From Viola odorata (lineage: Eukaryota > Streptophyta > Magnoliopsida > Malpighiales > Violaceae), in assembly GCA_963691705.1 (NCBI GenBank), contig OY829540.1, positions 47,714,158-47,778,157 of the forward strand: a stretch of DNA of 64,000 bases, in the 5' to 3' direction. Made by a program: the position numbers and the translations under genes. Every line of letters starts with the position of its first letter. The first letter of the stretch is position 1. Below are positions 11,105 through 26,980 of the stretch, piece after piece. The notes beneath the pieces are model-generated. The model saw only the letters and a list, made by a program, of their open reading frames with translations. It had not been told where the DNA came from and made no database searches.

Positions 11105-11323
11105 TAGAGAAGCCCATTTTAACCAAAAGCCCATTTCTCTATTGAAAAAAAGAAGCCCGCGTCTCTATTGTTCAGGTAATATCAATCAAATACACACTAT
11201 CCTTTTTCTACGCAAGAAACAGATAAAACCCCTAAACACCCAAAATTCCCAAATCTCCCGTCCTCTTTCTTCCAATTGAAGAACATCAGTTTGATTTTCT
11301 GATCATCACCAACAGCAGCGAAA
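11105..11323 (+). promoter_or_regulatory. Proximal promoter and 5' UTR of SRP54
   Basis: Two AGCCCA words at 11111-11116 and 11128-11133 are TGGGCT on the other strand, that is, site II elements (TGGGCY). TCP factors bind these in promoters of plant translation and housekeeping genes. A third, partial AGCCCG follows at about 11154. A C/A-rich stretch, AAACCCCTAAACACCC at about 11227-11242, is close to the telo-box AAACCCTA that often accompanies site II. No good TATA box is visible, which suits a housekeeping promoter. The transcription start is probably between about 11170 and 11230; this is inference. Confidence 0.45.
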
Positions 11324-15790
<4,467 letters not shown>

Positions 15791-16929
15791 TTTGGGGTTA
15801 TTATTAGGTTTCTGGTGATCTGTATTATGGTCGTGAACGTTTTCTTGACGAGGAGAGCAAATACAAGTTTGTACGCAGCTCGTTTCTGCTAACAGCTTTG
15901 ACTAAGGGTTGTTGATGCGTGTGGCTTGATTCTTCTGTGCATGTCTTTTGAGGGTACAGGTGTTGTTGTAAGTTATATGGCATCAAGTTTGGTGGTTGGA
16001 GCTTTCACCACTCTTGTATGTATTTTGTTGGAAGAAAAGGTAACTTGAGTTTAAGACTCTTGAGCATTAGAATCTTTATTGTAGCTTCTCTGAAACTCTT
16101 TTTCACAACAAAGAATTTTTACCTTGTACTACTCATCACAGACTCCATTCTTTTTTCTATTTGCCTGAGCATTGGTGCAAACTGCCACCTAATTTTGCAG
16201 GAAGAGATGTTCGAGAAAATTGCCGTTCTGAGATAGTTGCCGTCTACGAAATATATCCAAATTTTTATCTTGGTTTATACTTTATATCATATCGATTATA
16301 CCGGTTAAATAACAACTGTTCCATCTTATTTTGTGCCGATCTATAAAAATAAAAAAAATAAAAAAGAGTTCACCACTTTAAGACAAATTTGAGTTTCTTT
16401 TTTATATAAATTTCAATAATAATTGTTAATCTTCAGTTTGTTCATATACTGTACAAGTATGTTTTAATTATATTTAATAGTTTATTTACATATCTTCCAT
16501 TAAAAATGCCTTGTGAACAAACACGGCCAATAATAGGGCTAAAAGGTGCCTTCTTTTTTTTCCCGTTCTTTTTGCCTTCATTGACCGACCGGCCAGCGTC
16601 AACGAGTCATGGTCAAAGTTAGACCACCTCCGGTGACTGACTGTGTGACAAGCAATTATGTCTTACCACAAAATTTTCAAAATTTGGAAATTAAAATGCC
16701 AAAGACTAATAAAAATTATAAGGTATTCCCGATGTATCATGTTACATTTCATATTCCATTCACATAAGTGGTGAAATATATTACTTTTGGAGTCTATAAG
16801 TATATGTTATTTTTGAGATTTTAGGAGTAAACACCCTACTACTTATTATGTGAATGAGATATAAAAGGTCACATCACATATAGATTATACATGAGGGCAA
16901 GAGACAATCTGAATTTCCATAGCCAAGTC
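15791..16929. other. SRP54 3' UTR and intergenic sequence
   Basis: The first ~250 bases after the stop codon are T/G-rich and are probably the SRP54 3' UTR. No single polyadenylation signal stands out. From about 16240 the sequence is AT-rich with no supported gene. A short unstructured stretch around 16570-16640 is richer in G/C but encodes nothing recognisable. Confidence 0.5.
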
Positions 16930-18552
16930 TAGGGTGTTCAAAACTAGACCGATTCGAAAACCGAATTGGAACCGCACCGAAATGACCTAAACTGTTATTT
17001 TTTAATTCTTTTTTGTAAAAACCGGACCGAACTATATAGTAACGATTCGGTTCTCTATATCTCAGAAATGGAAACCGAATCGTAGAATCAGAAGAACCAT
17101 TACTATTATATATATATATATATTATCAAAGCTTAGGTTTGGTTGAATGGTTAATACTTCATTTTTTCCCTTAAGGGGAGAGGTTCAAATCCTCTTACCC
17201 CCTCTTTCACTTTTTTTTTTCTTAACCAAAATTACTTTTTTTTCACTTTTTTTTCCCTTTTATACTTAATTAAAAGTACTCATCTTTTCTTTTTATTTTT
17301 TCTTTTAAATAAGAAATTTTATCATGGAAGTCATATAAGAATTATTATGATGAAAAAATATTTTCCGTATTAAGAAATAAAAAATTTTAATCATTTTTTT
17401 TCCTTTTAAATTTAAATAAAAGACCTCCTTTTTTTTCTTTTTTTTCTTTTAAATTTAATTAAAAGAGTTTATTTGAAATTTTAAATAGAAAAAAATTATT
17501 AAGAAATAAAGTATGTAAGAATTATGAGGATTTTTTTCGTAGTAAAAAATTGAAAACTATATGTATAAACTAAGACCATTAATTATTAATGATACGACAT
17601 ATACTAGTAATATTACCATTAATCCTTACTCTAATACATAATTATTAAGGTATATCGTGGATATATGTTTATTGTTCAGTATTTTACTTAATAAAAAGAG
17701 AATTATATTGTTGTAAGAAAGAATGATGTCAATTGTCATAAAAAATGTAATTACTAATTAGATGACAACTAAAATAATGAATTTGCATAATGGTTAATGG
17801 ACATTTATGATTTATATTTATGGTATCTATATTTCAATATCATTATTTACTTGAGTTAATTGTTTAGAGGTTTGAGATTTAAATTTAAATTGTATTAATG
17901 TGTTACACAATACATAAGTATAACTAATTAACTATTGTATTATTCAAGTATATTTTTGAAGCTTTAAATGTAAGTGATCTAATCTTATCTTCATATGAAG
18001 CATGATTATAATTGAAAAAAATTCATGTGTACATGTTAGGCTTGATATGAAGTACGATACTTCTTGACTAGATACTTGTTAAATATATTCATTACATTTC
18101 AATATATTAATACTCATTATTTATTAATAGTTAGTCACGTTAAATTTTTACACGTTTTGTATCATAAAATTTAAAGATTTATCATACTAAAATACCTTTA
18201 TAATATTAGGTTATTATTTATAAATTGATAAATCAAAGCATTAATTTAAAAAAAAAATCAAAACTGCGTGTTTACCAAGATGAAAAGGTTGTGGTTGAGC
18301 CCGTAAAAACCAAAGTGTAAGGTTGTGAGTTGAACCCGTAAAAGCTCAAGTTAACGGCGTCATTTTGAGCAAACACCAAAACAACGTCATTTTGAAAAAC
18401 ACAAAACGGCGTCGTTTTGAGAAAATGAACAGAACCGATTCTAAACCGGAATCAACCCGAACCAAACCGAAAAAATTGAAACCGAACAGAATCGAAAATT
18501 TCCAGTTCGGTCCGGTTTTAGGCCCAAAATCGAACCGAACTGGCCCGTGTCA
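16930..18552. mobile_element. Non-autonomous DNA element with an 8-9 bp target duplication
   Basis: The 9 bases AGCCAAGTC occur at 16921-16929 and again at 18552-18560, bracketing a 1.6 kb AT-rich block. The block begins TAGGGTGTTCAAAAC, a start seen in plant hAT elements, and ends GGCCCGTGTCA. Both ends are packed with repeats of the words CCGAA/AACCG in opposite orientation (about 16945-17090 and 18425-18545), giving long imperfect subterminal inverted repeats. No transposase is present. The duplication could be 8 bp (hAT) or 9 bp (Mutator-like). The terminal inverted repeats are weak, so the superfamily is uncertain. Confidence 0.55.
17131..17220 (+). mobile_element. SINE-like tRNA-derived sequence
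   Basis: An RNA polymerase III internal promoter pair is present: an A-box-like TGGTTGAATGG at 17140-17150 and a perfect B-box GGTTCAAATCC at 17182-17192, about 32 bp apart. A T run ends the sequence at 17211-17220. The spacing and 3' T run fit plant tRNA-derived SINEs that end in poly(T). It does not fold obviously into a full tRNA, and no flanking duplication is clear. It lies inside the DNA element at 16930-18552. Confidence 0.4.
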
Positions 18553-18647
18553 GCCAAGTCAATACCATTCTCAAATTTTCAATTATAAAGAAACACAACA
18601 AGAGAAAAAGGAATTTGAAGTTAAAAGACTGAAACACAACACTAAAC

Positions 18648-21600
18648 ATGGTTTACTCCACTTTTGAGTCCAAACTTGCAGCACTAGTGAGTGATACTAC
18701 AATCCTCATGTCTCTCTTTTGTTGTTCTCTGTTGATTTATTAGAACTTGAATCCAGAGCTTTAGTTGAGAGTGGATGGTGGAGCAACTACACCAACAACC
18801 TCTCACCTCAGCATTGCGAATGGCCAGGTCTAGTTTGCAATGAAAATGGAAGCATCATTCAGATTTTTACACCTTATCTTACAACCTTCACATAGGATCT
18901 AAGTTTGCAAGATTGAATGTGTCTTGCTTCCCCAACCTTGTTCATCTAGAACTCAGCAGCCAAAATCTGACAGGAAACATCCCATCTCAGATTTCTTTCC
19001 TGTCGAAACTCGAATACCTCAATCTCTCCCAGAATGATCTGACAGGTGAGTTACCTTATTCACTCTAATACCTAAGTCAGTTAGTTAAGCTTTACATTTA
19101 TGATAGTCAACTCTATGGCCCTATACCATCAGAATTAGGAAACCTTAAGCACCTTGATGTTTTAAGATTAGGACAAAACAACCTCAATGGAACAATCCCT
19201 TTCTCTCTTTCAGTTGACAAATCTCACCATTTTGCAAATAGTTTCAACAAGAATACAAGGTTCTGTCACTAAGGAAATAAGAAATCTGAAAAATCTTGAG
19301 TACCTGGATCTTAGTAATAATAAATTAGTTGGTCCTATCCCTACAACATTTGGAGATTTGACTAAGTTGAGGTATCTCAGGCTTGCTGCCAACAAAATCA
19401 GTGGATCCATTCCTGTAGAATTAGGTAATATGGAAAGTTTAGAGAGTTTGGTCTTGAGTTTTAATGAACTTAAAGGTTCAATCCCTCAAACTCTTGGAAA
19501 TTTAAGCCATTTAAGAGACCTTGAGCTCCACGGAAACCGAATCAACGGGTCCATCCCTTTAGGAATCTTGAACTTAAAGAATCTGTCATATCTTGATCTT
19601 GGCTCGAATCTTCTATCGGGCACACTACCTTCGTCACTAGCGAATCTCAGCCAGCTGATGCACCTTGACCTTTTCAACAATAACCTCAGTGGTTTCATCC
19701 CACAAGAATTTGGTTATCTCAACCAGTTAAAGACTCTTGACCTTTCAAATAACAAGTTCACTGGCTTCATCCCTCAGGAATTAGGGAATTTGACATTTTT
19801 GCTGCACCTATCCCTTAATGACAATGAAATCAATGGATCCACCCCAGACCGAATTGGGAATTCGACTAATTTGGCCGAGCTGAATCTAAGACAGAACAAG
19901 CTCAGTGGTTCCATCCCATCATCTTTGGGTAGATGCATCTTGTTGGAATACTTGTATTTGGGTCACAATGAATTAAGTGGAGAGATACCTTCTGAAATTA
20001 GTAACTTGAAAGGATTACTGTCTGTTGATTTTAGTTATAACAATCTTTCTAGTTCCATCCCAAGCTTTCTTGCCTGCAATTCACTCCAATACGCGCAAAG
20101 CGAAAATGGGGCCAGTAGAAAGTTTCCACCTTCTGCTCTAGCAGGAAACATGTATTTAAGACCTCATTCCTCAGACTGCCCTCAATCAGAACACATCAAA
20201 AACAACCTTGATTATGTCAAAATATGAGTTCCGATCGCTGCTTTCCTCCTCTTGCTCCTTGCAATATACTTCTCTCCATGTAATAAGAGCACCCAAGTTG
20301 AGGCAAGACCGAGACCAACCAAGAACGGAGACCTATTCTCTGTCTGGAACTATGATGGACAGATTGCATACAAAGACATCTTTGAATCAACAGACGACTT
20401 TGACATCAAATACTGCATCAGTACCGGTGGCTACGGGACTGTGTACAAAGCACAACTTCCTGGTGGGAAAACAGTCGCCTTGAAGAAACTTCACCGGTTC
20501 AAGGCAGAGGAACCGATTTCTGACAGGAGTTTCAGGAATGAGGTTCAGATATTGACCGAGATCCGGCATAGGAGCATTGTGAAGCTTCATGGGTTCTGCT
20601 TACACAATCAGAACATGTTTCTGGTGTACGAGTACATGGAAAGGGGAAGCTTGTTTTGCGCGTTAAGGAACGATGATGAAGCTATGGAATTGGGGTGGAG
20701 ACAGAGTGAACCAATGTTTTAAAAACCGACCCGGCTGACCCGTTGAACCGGATTCAACTGGGTTTAATCGGAGTTCGACCGAGGTTCGACCGGATTGACT
20801 CGTTGGTACAGTGTGAACCGTTAGAGCTTAGATGATTGAACCGATGTCTATAATGGGCCGATCCATGCCTGTAATGGGCCGGCCCATCAAATTTTCTATA
20901 TTGAAAAAAATTTAAATATTAAAAAAATTTAAAAAAATTTAAAAATTAAAAAAATATTTTAAAAATCCAAAACGGCGTCGTTTTGGTTTGACATCGACCC
21001 GACCGGTTCAACAGTTTTGTAAAAACCGGCCAAATCGACCGGTTTTTTCTGGTTTGATTGCAGGTCCGGTCCAAAAGCTGAACCAACCCGAAATCCTCCT
21101 TGGGTCACCGATTTACCGGTCCGACTGCCGGGTCGGTCCGGTTTTTAAAACACTGGAGTGAACATCATCAAAGACGTAGCTCATGCATTAAGCTACCTGC
21201 ATTATGGTTGCGGTACATCGATCGTTCGTTGAGACATATCGAGCAGTAACATTCTTTTGAATAAAAAACTGAAGGCTTTCGTCTCGGACTTTGGTGTAGC
21301 CAGACTTCTTGATCCTGATTCTTCCAACAACACCATTCTTGCAGGAACCTACGGCTACATTGCTCCAGGTAAGAATATACGTAATCACTTCCAATTTCCT
21401 TGATTATTAGGCCGAAAAGTATGAGAAGAAAACAATTTGACTACATACACAACATTGTTTTCTTTTCATCAGAACTTGCCTACACATGGGCGAGAAATGC
21501 GACGTGTATAGCTTCGGAGTTGTTGCATTGGAGATCCTAATGGGAACACATCCAGGAGAACTTCTTCTATCATCATCTTGCAAGAACTCATTAATGTTGA

Positions 21601-21738
21601 ATCAAGTGTTAGATCCACGCGTAGAACACCCAACTTAGAGAAATGTCAAACAAGACATTGTTTTGGTTGCTGCAATAGCATTTTCTTGTCTACATCCTAA
21701 GCCAAAATCTAGACCGACAATGAAATCTGTCTGAGCTG
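18648..21738 (+). pseudogene. LRR receptor-like kinase pseudogene (MIK2 / At1g35710-like)
   Basis: Remnant of a plasma-membrane LRR receptor kinase. From left to right there is a decayed signal-peptide region and LRR N-terminal cap (ending around CEWPGLVCNENG). About 15 LRRs follow, the best block being 19187-20227, with many L-x-x-N-x-(L/F)-x-G-x-I-P repeats. Then come a hydrophobic transmembrane stretch (about 20228-20290) and a kinase N-lobe with STGGYGTVYKA and VALKKL. The C-lobe follows, with SDFGVARLL and GTYGYIAP, then a typical intron (about 21370-21471), and then [15 protein letters not shown]. Breaks include stops in the early LRRs (near 18895 and 19070), a TGA at 20225-20227 between ectodomain and transmembrane segment, and frameshifts. 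The catalytic HRD is read as R-stop-D near 21230. A 444 bp MITE sits in the kinase. The 3' end is cut by the LTR element at 21739. It cannot encode a working receptor. Confidence 0.9.
20712..21155. mobile_element. hAT-type MITE inserted in the kinase domain
   Basis: A perfect 8 bp target duplication, GAGTGAAC, lies at 20704-20711 and 21156-21163. The element starts CAATGTTTTAAAAACC and ends with its inverted match GGTTTTTAAAACACTG (one mismatch). Longer subterminal inverted repeats are rich in ACCGG/CCGGT words. It is 444 bp with no coding capacity. The 8 bp duplication and short inverted ends define a hAT-superfamily MITE. Because the flanking duplication is perfect, the insertion is younger than much of the pseudogene decay; this is inference. 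Confidence 0.9.
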
Positions 21739-22689
21739 TGTTGCTAACCGATTTTTGACGCATTTTTTTATTTATTACATTATTAGCCCATTTAAATTGA
21801 AATTCTATCGATTTTCGATCTTTGACTATTTATTTTAATATTTCGTACCATTTCGTGTCATTTTAGTTTTTTTCGTATTTTTACTGTCTTTTCGTTCGAA
21901 CTTTTATCGGTCCCGAGTAAATTTCCTCGGACCATGGATCGAACACGTTTTTTTTAATTGATAATTATCTACTATTATTTTCGTTTGCGCCATATCATTT
22001 TATTTTATTCAATTTACTTTGCTATAACATTTATTTTTCATTCCAACTTTTAAATATTCCAAGCGAGTAAATTCGAACCATTAATTGAACTTTTTCTTTA
22101 TTTACCTATTACTATTTATTTTGTTGCATTTTACTGCATGTTTTAGTATTTTTGGTTCAGGATTTTATTCATCTCAAGCGAGATTCCTCGTATTGATAGT
22201 TCGAACCAATTAAATAAATATTAAACACTTTCTAAAAGTCAATTCATCTTAACCATTGATCATCATTTCCCTTTCTTTTCTCCTCATCCAATGGACAAGG
22301 ATTTAAGCACCTTGGTGCATGCATGCATGAGCCAGAGCCATTTCAACTTTCATTTTTCATTTTTTACCCAAATGCAAATTCGTTTTGTGCAACATGCCAC
22401 CTCACCCCATATTCGTTTTGCTTCTTTCTCTTTCCCTTCGTCCCTATAGCACAATTGTCATTTTCCTCTCCTCAACCCCTCTAAATAGCAGGCAAATTAA
22501 CACAAAAAAAACACACTCTCTCTTCCTCTCTCGGCAGAAGCAGTAAACCAAGGCAAGAACCTCTTCTTCCCTTTTAGTCTTCTCATTTAATTACCTTTGC
22601 TTGCTCTAATATTCATTTTTTTCTGCGTTTTTTCCTTGCTTTTGCTTGTTGTTTGGCGTCTAGAGGAGAAGAGACAATTGCAGCTCCGC

Positions 22690-22919
22690 CGCTGCTGCCA
22701 CGGCTTCCTCGCCCCTCCGCCAAGCTGCTGCGCTGCCTCTGCCACCGCTGCTAGGCTGCTGCCTCGCCTCCCCGCCAAGCTGCTGCCGCTGCTGAGCCTC
22801 GCCGCCGCTGAGCTTCCTCTGGTCGCTGCTGCCACGGATTCCTCGCCCCTCCGCCAAGCTGCTGCACTGCCTCTGCCACCGCTGCTAGGCTGCTGCCTCG
22901 CCTCCCCGCCGAGCTGCTA
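22690..22919 (+). repeat. GC-rich direct repeat in the older LTR
   Basis: A stretch of about 96 bp dominated by GCTGCT/GCC trinucleotide words occurs at 22690-22785 and again at 22824-22919, a period of 134 bp. The block is much more GC-rich than its surroundings. It leaves Ala/Leu/Cys-rich frames open on both strands by composition alone, so I do not call a gene. The young LTR lacks this block. Confidence 0.75.
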
Positions 22920-23272
22920 CGTTGCCTGGTCGGGACGCTGCTGCGCTGCCGTGCCGTGCCTCGCCTCGCCTCGCCGTTGCTGTGCTGCTCCATGGCCGTG
23001 TTCTGCTGCGCTGCTGTTCTTGGCTGATGAAGAAAGGAAGAAGATGACATGAAGGGAGAAGAGAAGGAGGCTTGGCCTCATTTTAATTAATCATGGGCTT
23101 AGCACAAGCCAAGCCCAAGCGGGAAAGGAAAGAGGAGAAAGAGGCTTGGCCTCATTTTAATTAACAATGGGTTTGGGCCAAGCCCAAATGGGAAGGAAAG
23201 AAAATAAAAGGGGTTGGGCTGGTCTAATGGGCCCAACTAGTGGGCCTAGTCTAAATTTTCAGTCCATCGCAT

Positions 23273-23700
23273 TTATTTTTCGTACTATTTTCTGTATGCG
23301 TGTACTGTTTATTTATTTCCGTATGCTTGTACTGTTTATTTAATTTCCGTGTGCTTGCATGTTTAATTATTATTTCCGTATGCTTGCATGTTTAATTATT
23401 ATTTTCTGTATGCGTGTACTGTTTATTTATTTCCGTATGCGTGTACTGTTTATTTATTTCCTTATGCGTGTACTGTTTATTTAATTTCCGTATGCTTGCA
23501 TGTTTAATTATTATTTTCTGTATGCGTGTACTGTTTATTTATTTCCGTATGCTTGTACTGTTTATTTAATTTCCGTGTGCTTGCATGTTTAATTATTATT
23601 TTCGTATGCCTGCATGTTTAATTATTATTTTCGTATGCTTGCATTGTTTAATTATTATTTTCGTATGCTTGCATGTTTAATTATTCTGCTTGCGTATAAT
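23273..23700 (+). repeat. Tandem ~30 bp repeats in the older LTR
   Basis: About 14 degenerate units built from 'ttccgtatgcttgcatg' and 'tttaattattat' words, or the variant 'gcgtgtactgtttattta'. The young LTR has a different but comparable block at 27771-27892 built from 'cgtatatgccatg' units. Both suggest that this part of the LTR repeatedly expands by slippage. Confidence 0.8.
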
Positions 23701-24110
23701 TGTCAAAAAATAATTATTTCACTTGCGTGCATACAATAATTATGATGTCGATTATTCGCATGCTCGTACTTTTTAATTAATTAGTTTTGCATGCCTAAAT
23801 AATTATTTTGTTCGTCCAAATTAATCATTTTTCATTCGCATACAACAATCATCAAGTATTTAATCGTGTACCATTTTGCCGTGCTAATAACTGTGATCAA
23901 ATGGGTAAAACCGCATGTACCCTTCATCAAGTAAACATTTCTCGCCCTTTTATTTATTTCACATTTTTTCGCATATATACTCATACGCATGAATATTTAG
24001 AATTGTTAGAATTTAATTTATCCATTGGGCATGATCACTAAATTAAGACACTTTATGTTCTTCAAACATGATTCAAGCACCTCTTTTATCCGGTAACCTT
24101 TTTAGGATGT

Positions 24111-24139
24111 GACTCGGGTGCCTAACACCTTCCCGAGTC
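24111..24139 (+). promoter_or_regulatory. Conserved U5 hairpin, older element
   Basis: Perfect 8 bp stem GACTCGGG/CCCGAGTC around the loop TGCCTAACACCTT. The young LTR has the same loop with stem GACTTGGG/CCCAAGTC (28786-28814). One base pair has changed on both sides, which preserves pairing. Confidence 0.6.
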
Positions 24140-24345
24140 CATAATACGACCCCGAACCACTATTCTTGGGTTCAAACCCATTTTGCCTTAGTTTTTATTT
24201 TTATGCCAGGACAATAGGTTCCCTAAAACTAGAAACAAAAATAGGGTGGCGACTTCATTGCATCATGTGAGATGAGTCCGATTTCATCTCACATCTCGTC
24301 CCAAACCCGCGTCGCATTAGGAAAAATCCAAAGAGGGGGTGCGAC

Positions 24346-25321
24346 AGTTTGGCGACTTCACTAGGGACCAATAGGGTCGAAGCCGTATTTTTTTTGAGGT
24401 GTTTATTTCTCAATAAATTGTGGAATTTGTTTCATATGATTTTTGTACATGATTTTCCATTGATATGATAAACTGTTGTATTATCACATGATTCTTTATG
24501 CATGATTATTACTTTTCATGTATTTATTTTGTTCACATGATTTGTTAATTGCTTTGATAAACTGTCATTAATATGCATTTCATGCATAATGCCCTATCGC
24601 CGGGACTTTTTCCAAATAGAAATAGGTGGGTACTAGTGAGGCCCTGGGGCATGTGTCCCGGGTAGTTTTCATGAACCCCGAACTCGGACTTGAACCCCTA
24701 AATGGGTGAGCGCCTAGAACTTTTGATGGTTCGACAGGCAATCATCCATTTACTAAGGGACCATTTTTATGGTATCGTCCGGGAACCTTACAGCCAGTTA
24801 GAATTAGTAGATGTCACCCCAGCATATGTATCATGATAACATGCGATTTTGCTTCGTTATTTCCATAATTCTCCATTTTTGCATATATTCTTCATTATTG
24901 CTTTTATTCCTGCTACTATCATTACATGTATCACCTTTCATTCATACAAAAAATTTAGGATTTTAAGTTTCTGCAATGTATATATGATCAAAACTTAGGA
25001 CTTTAGAAAATGAGGCGATATCATTTTTTTCCTTCTTAGAGGTGGAGTTCAAGTTGCCTCTATAGGAACTAGATTAAATAAAACCTTCTTCCGAGGCACT
25101 TAGTTGCCCAATTCGGAAATTATCATATAGTAACCACGAATAATGCTAATTAATTCATTACACATTAAAATAAATTTAGAAATAAATTAGGATAGTTAGA
25201 CTATAAGCTAGAACCACACATACCATCATTGCTTGTGCCCAAACTTACATTTATTTTCTTATTTTACAGAAAGCGAACTATTCCCCAAAAGATCTACTCA
25301 ATCAGACTTCAAACAAGAAAA
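24346..25321 (+). other. Primer site and leader of the older element
   Basis: Directly after the LTR is TTTGGCGACTTCACTAGGGA, the primer-binding-site region, one base different from the young copy. The ~975 bp leader resembles the young leader only at its start (up to about 24840). It lacks the ~180 bp repeat array of the young element. A pyrimidine-rich tract ending TTTTACAG at about 25262-25269 lies just before the gag start, like the acceptor-like site of the young element. Confidence 0.6.
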
Positions 25322-25973
25322 ATGGCAGAACACGATAGAACGGAGGAGACATTGAAAGCAAAGATAGCCGAATTAGGTCACTACAGAAAGGGCAGAGCAA
25401 GCCGAAAAGGAACGGGATGAGATGACAAGTGAAGGAGTTCAATGGAGCTGGCAGTCACTGTTCCTTACTTCCAACCCTCTTCAATGTGTCACATCTGCTA
25501 TCCCGGGTACTACTGTTACTATCGGACAAGGTGATACCTTTCTTGATCCTTCTCTGACTGGGCTCCCTTTTAGTTCCGGAAAAGATAAGGTTCGACCAGA
25601 ATCCCAGACTTTATTCCTATCACAGGGCCAGTCCACCTAAGTCACGATTCCTATACCATCAGGAACTCAGCCTCCGGTTAACACCCAGACACAACCACTA
25701 GTTTCTGTTGAAGGTCTGTCAGCTGCTAATTCTAGCACTGTTAAGGTAGAAGTACCAAGTATTGACCAGTTGAGTCTACTAGAAGAAAGACTGAGGGCTA
25801 TAGAAGGAACTGATCCCTTCGATCCTACAGGACCTGAGGACATATGCATGGTATCGAGGATAACCATGCCCTCGAAGTTCAAAATCCCAAAATTCGAAAA
25901 GTATACTAGGATGGAGTCCCGAAACTCATCTCAAGATCTACTAGATGGCCAAGGTAATCCATAATGAGCCGCT
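25322..25973 (+). pseudogene. gag N-terminal part of the older element
   Basis: It starts at the ATG encoding MAEHDRTEETLKAKIAEL, which aligns with the young gag start MAEQAKIDERTAARIAEL. Frame is soon lost near 25380 and regained in pieces. The best conserved block is SLLEERLRAIEGTDPFDPTG with KFKIPKFEKYT (25770-25915), the Ogre/Tat gag signature. The reading ends at the insertion point of the young array (25973). It is non-functional. Confidence 0.8.
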
Positions 25974-26872
25974 TGTTGCTACCCGAATTTTGACTTACGT
26001 CACAACCTTTTTCGTTTATTACATGTCATATTAATAGCTCGTTTACGTCAAATTTCAATCGATTTTTGATCAAAGACTATCTATTTTAATATTTCATGTC
26101 ATTTCGTGTCTTTTAAATTTTTCGTGTTTTTCTCGTATTTTCGACTAAAACCGTATTTTTCGGTTTTCGTCAACGTATTTACGTATTTTTATGTTTATCA
26201 CATTCAATACCTCGTCTAGGTCAAGTTCTTGTCGATTCTTGGTCCTAGTCTAGTTTATTTAAAATTCCGTGTCATCTCGTGCCTTTTTAGTTTCTCGTAC
26301 TTTTAACTGTCTTTATTCGAACTTTTCTCAATCTCGAATAAGTTTTCTCAGACCAAGGCTCCAACGCACTCGTTCTTTGTTTGATAATTACGTACTAATT
26401 TTCCCTTTCACGCCACCGTGCTCAATTTCGTTCAATTTTTGTCGTAAGGACATTTATTTTTGCGCGCGAACGTTTTGACACTTCCGAAAGAGAAAATAAA
26501 CACGTCACCTCAACTTTCGCGTTTATTCACTGTATATTAGTTTTCTCGGCTTATTTTTCTACACATAGTTGGATCTCGCTTTGGGTTTATTTTCGTTTTC
26601 AAGCGATTTCACTCGTACAAAAACATCCCATTCGTACCCCAAAAATAGGATAAATGTTACATAAATGCCATTTAATTCCTTCTCATCCTCCAGCTCGGTT
26701 CCAGCTTGCCTTGCTCATCACCTAGCCACACAATCAAACTTGCTCACCACCTAGCCACACAATCAAACTTGCTCACCACTCCGGGCACTGTTCATCATCA
26801 TCATTGTCTTTCTTTTCTTCCCGTCCATTTGCAGCCACAAGCCGGAACCGACTCCAACTTTTTTTCTTCCTC

Positions 26873-26880
26873 TATAAATA
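26873..26880 (+). promoter_or_regulatory. TATA box of the array LTR
   Basis: CTATAAATAG lies after a pyrimidine-rich stretch. Transcription would start about 30 bp downstream, near 26905. Identical copies are at 37855-37862, 48895-48902 and 59936-59943. In the older LTR the same place reads CTCTAAATAG, a degenerate TATA. The LTR therefore has a plausible RNA polymerase II promoter in each of its four copies. Confidence 0.6.
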
Positions 26881-26964
26881 GCAACCTTCAAGCAACAAAT
26901 CAAGGGCACCAAATCCTCCTCTTAATCTCCACTTCTTGCTCATCCTTCTTGGCCAATTGCTCTC

Positions 26965-26980
26965 CCGGAAAGGTAAGCTA
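26965..26980 (+). promoter_or_regulatory. Candidate splice donor in the LTR
   Basis: CGGAAAG|GTAAGCT is a near-consensus plant 5' splice site about 70 bases after the expected transcription start. The exon would end at 26972. The likely partner is the acceptor at 32481-32483 just before gag. That would remove 5.5 kb, including most of the LTR R/U5 and all of the repeat-rich leader. Splicing is inferred, not shown. Confidence 0.4.

Larger units (their letters stand above)
21739..24345 (+). repeat. 5' LTR of the older Ogre/Tat-like element (2607 bp)
   Basis: It begins TGTTGCTAACCG and ends GGGGGTGCGACA, matching the young LTR ends (TGTTGCTACCCG...GGGTGCGACA). The body is strongly diverged from the young LTR but shares the order of blocks: a T-rich U3 with 'atttcgtgtcatttt'-type words, a degenerate TATA (CTCTAAATAG near 22480), runs of TGGGCTTG/CAAGCCC words (23090-23240), a tandem-repeat block, and the conserved U5 hairpin at 24111-24139. 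The kinase pseudogene ends directly at its left edge. Confidence 0.85.

Noticed and set aside
22597..23052. 151-codon Ala/Leu/Cys-rich open frame and its antisense counterparts
   Set aside because: Produced by a GCTGCT/GCC repeat with a 134 bp duplication inside the older LTR. No family resemblance and frames open on both strands.
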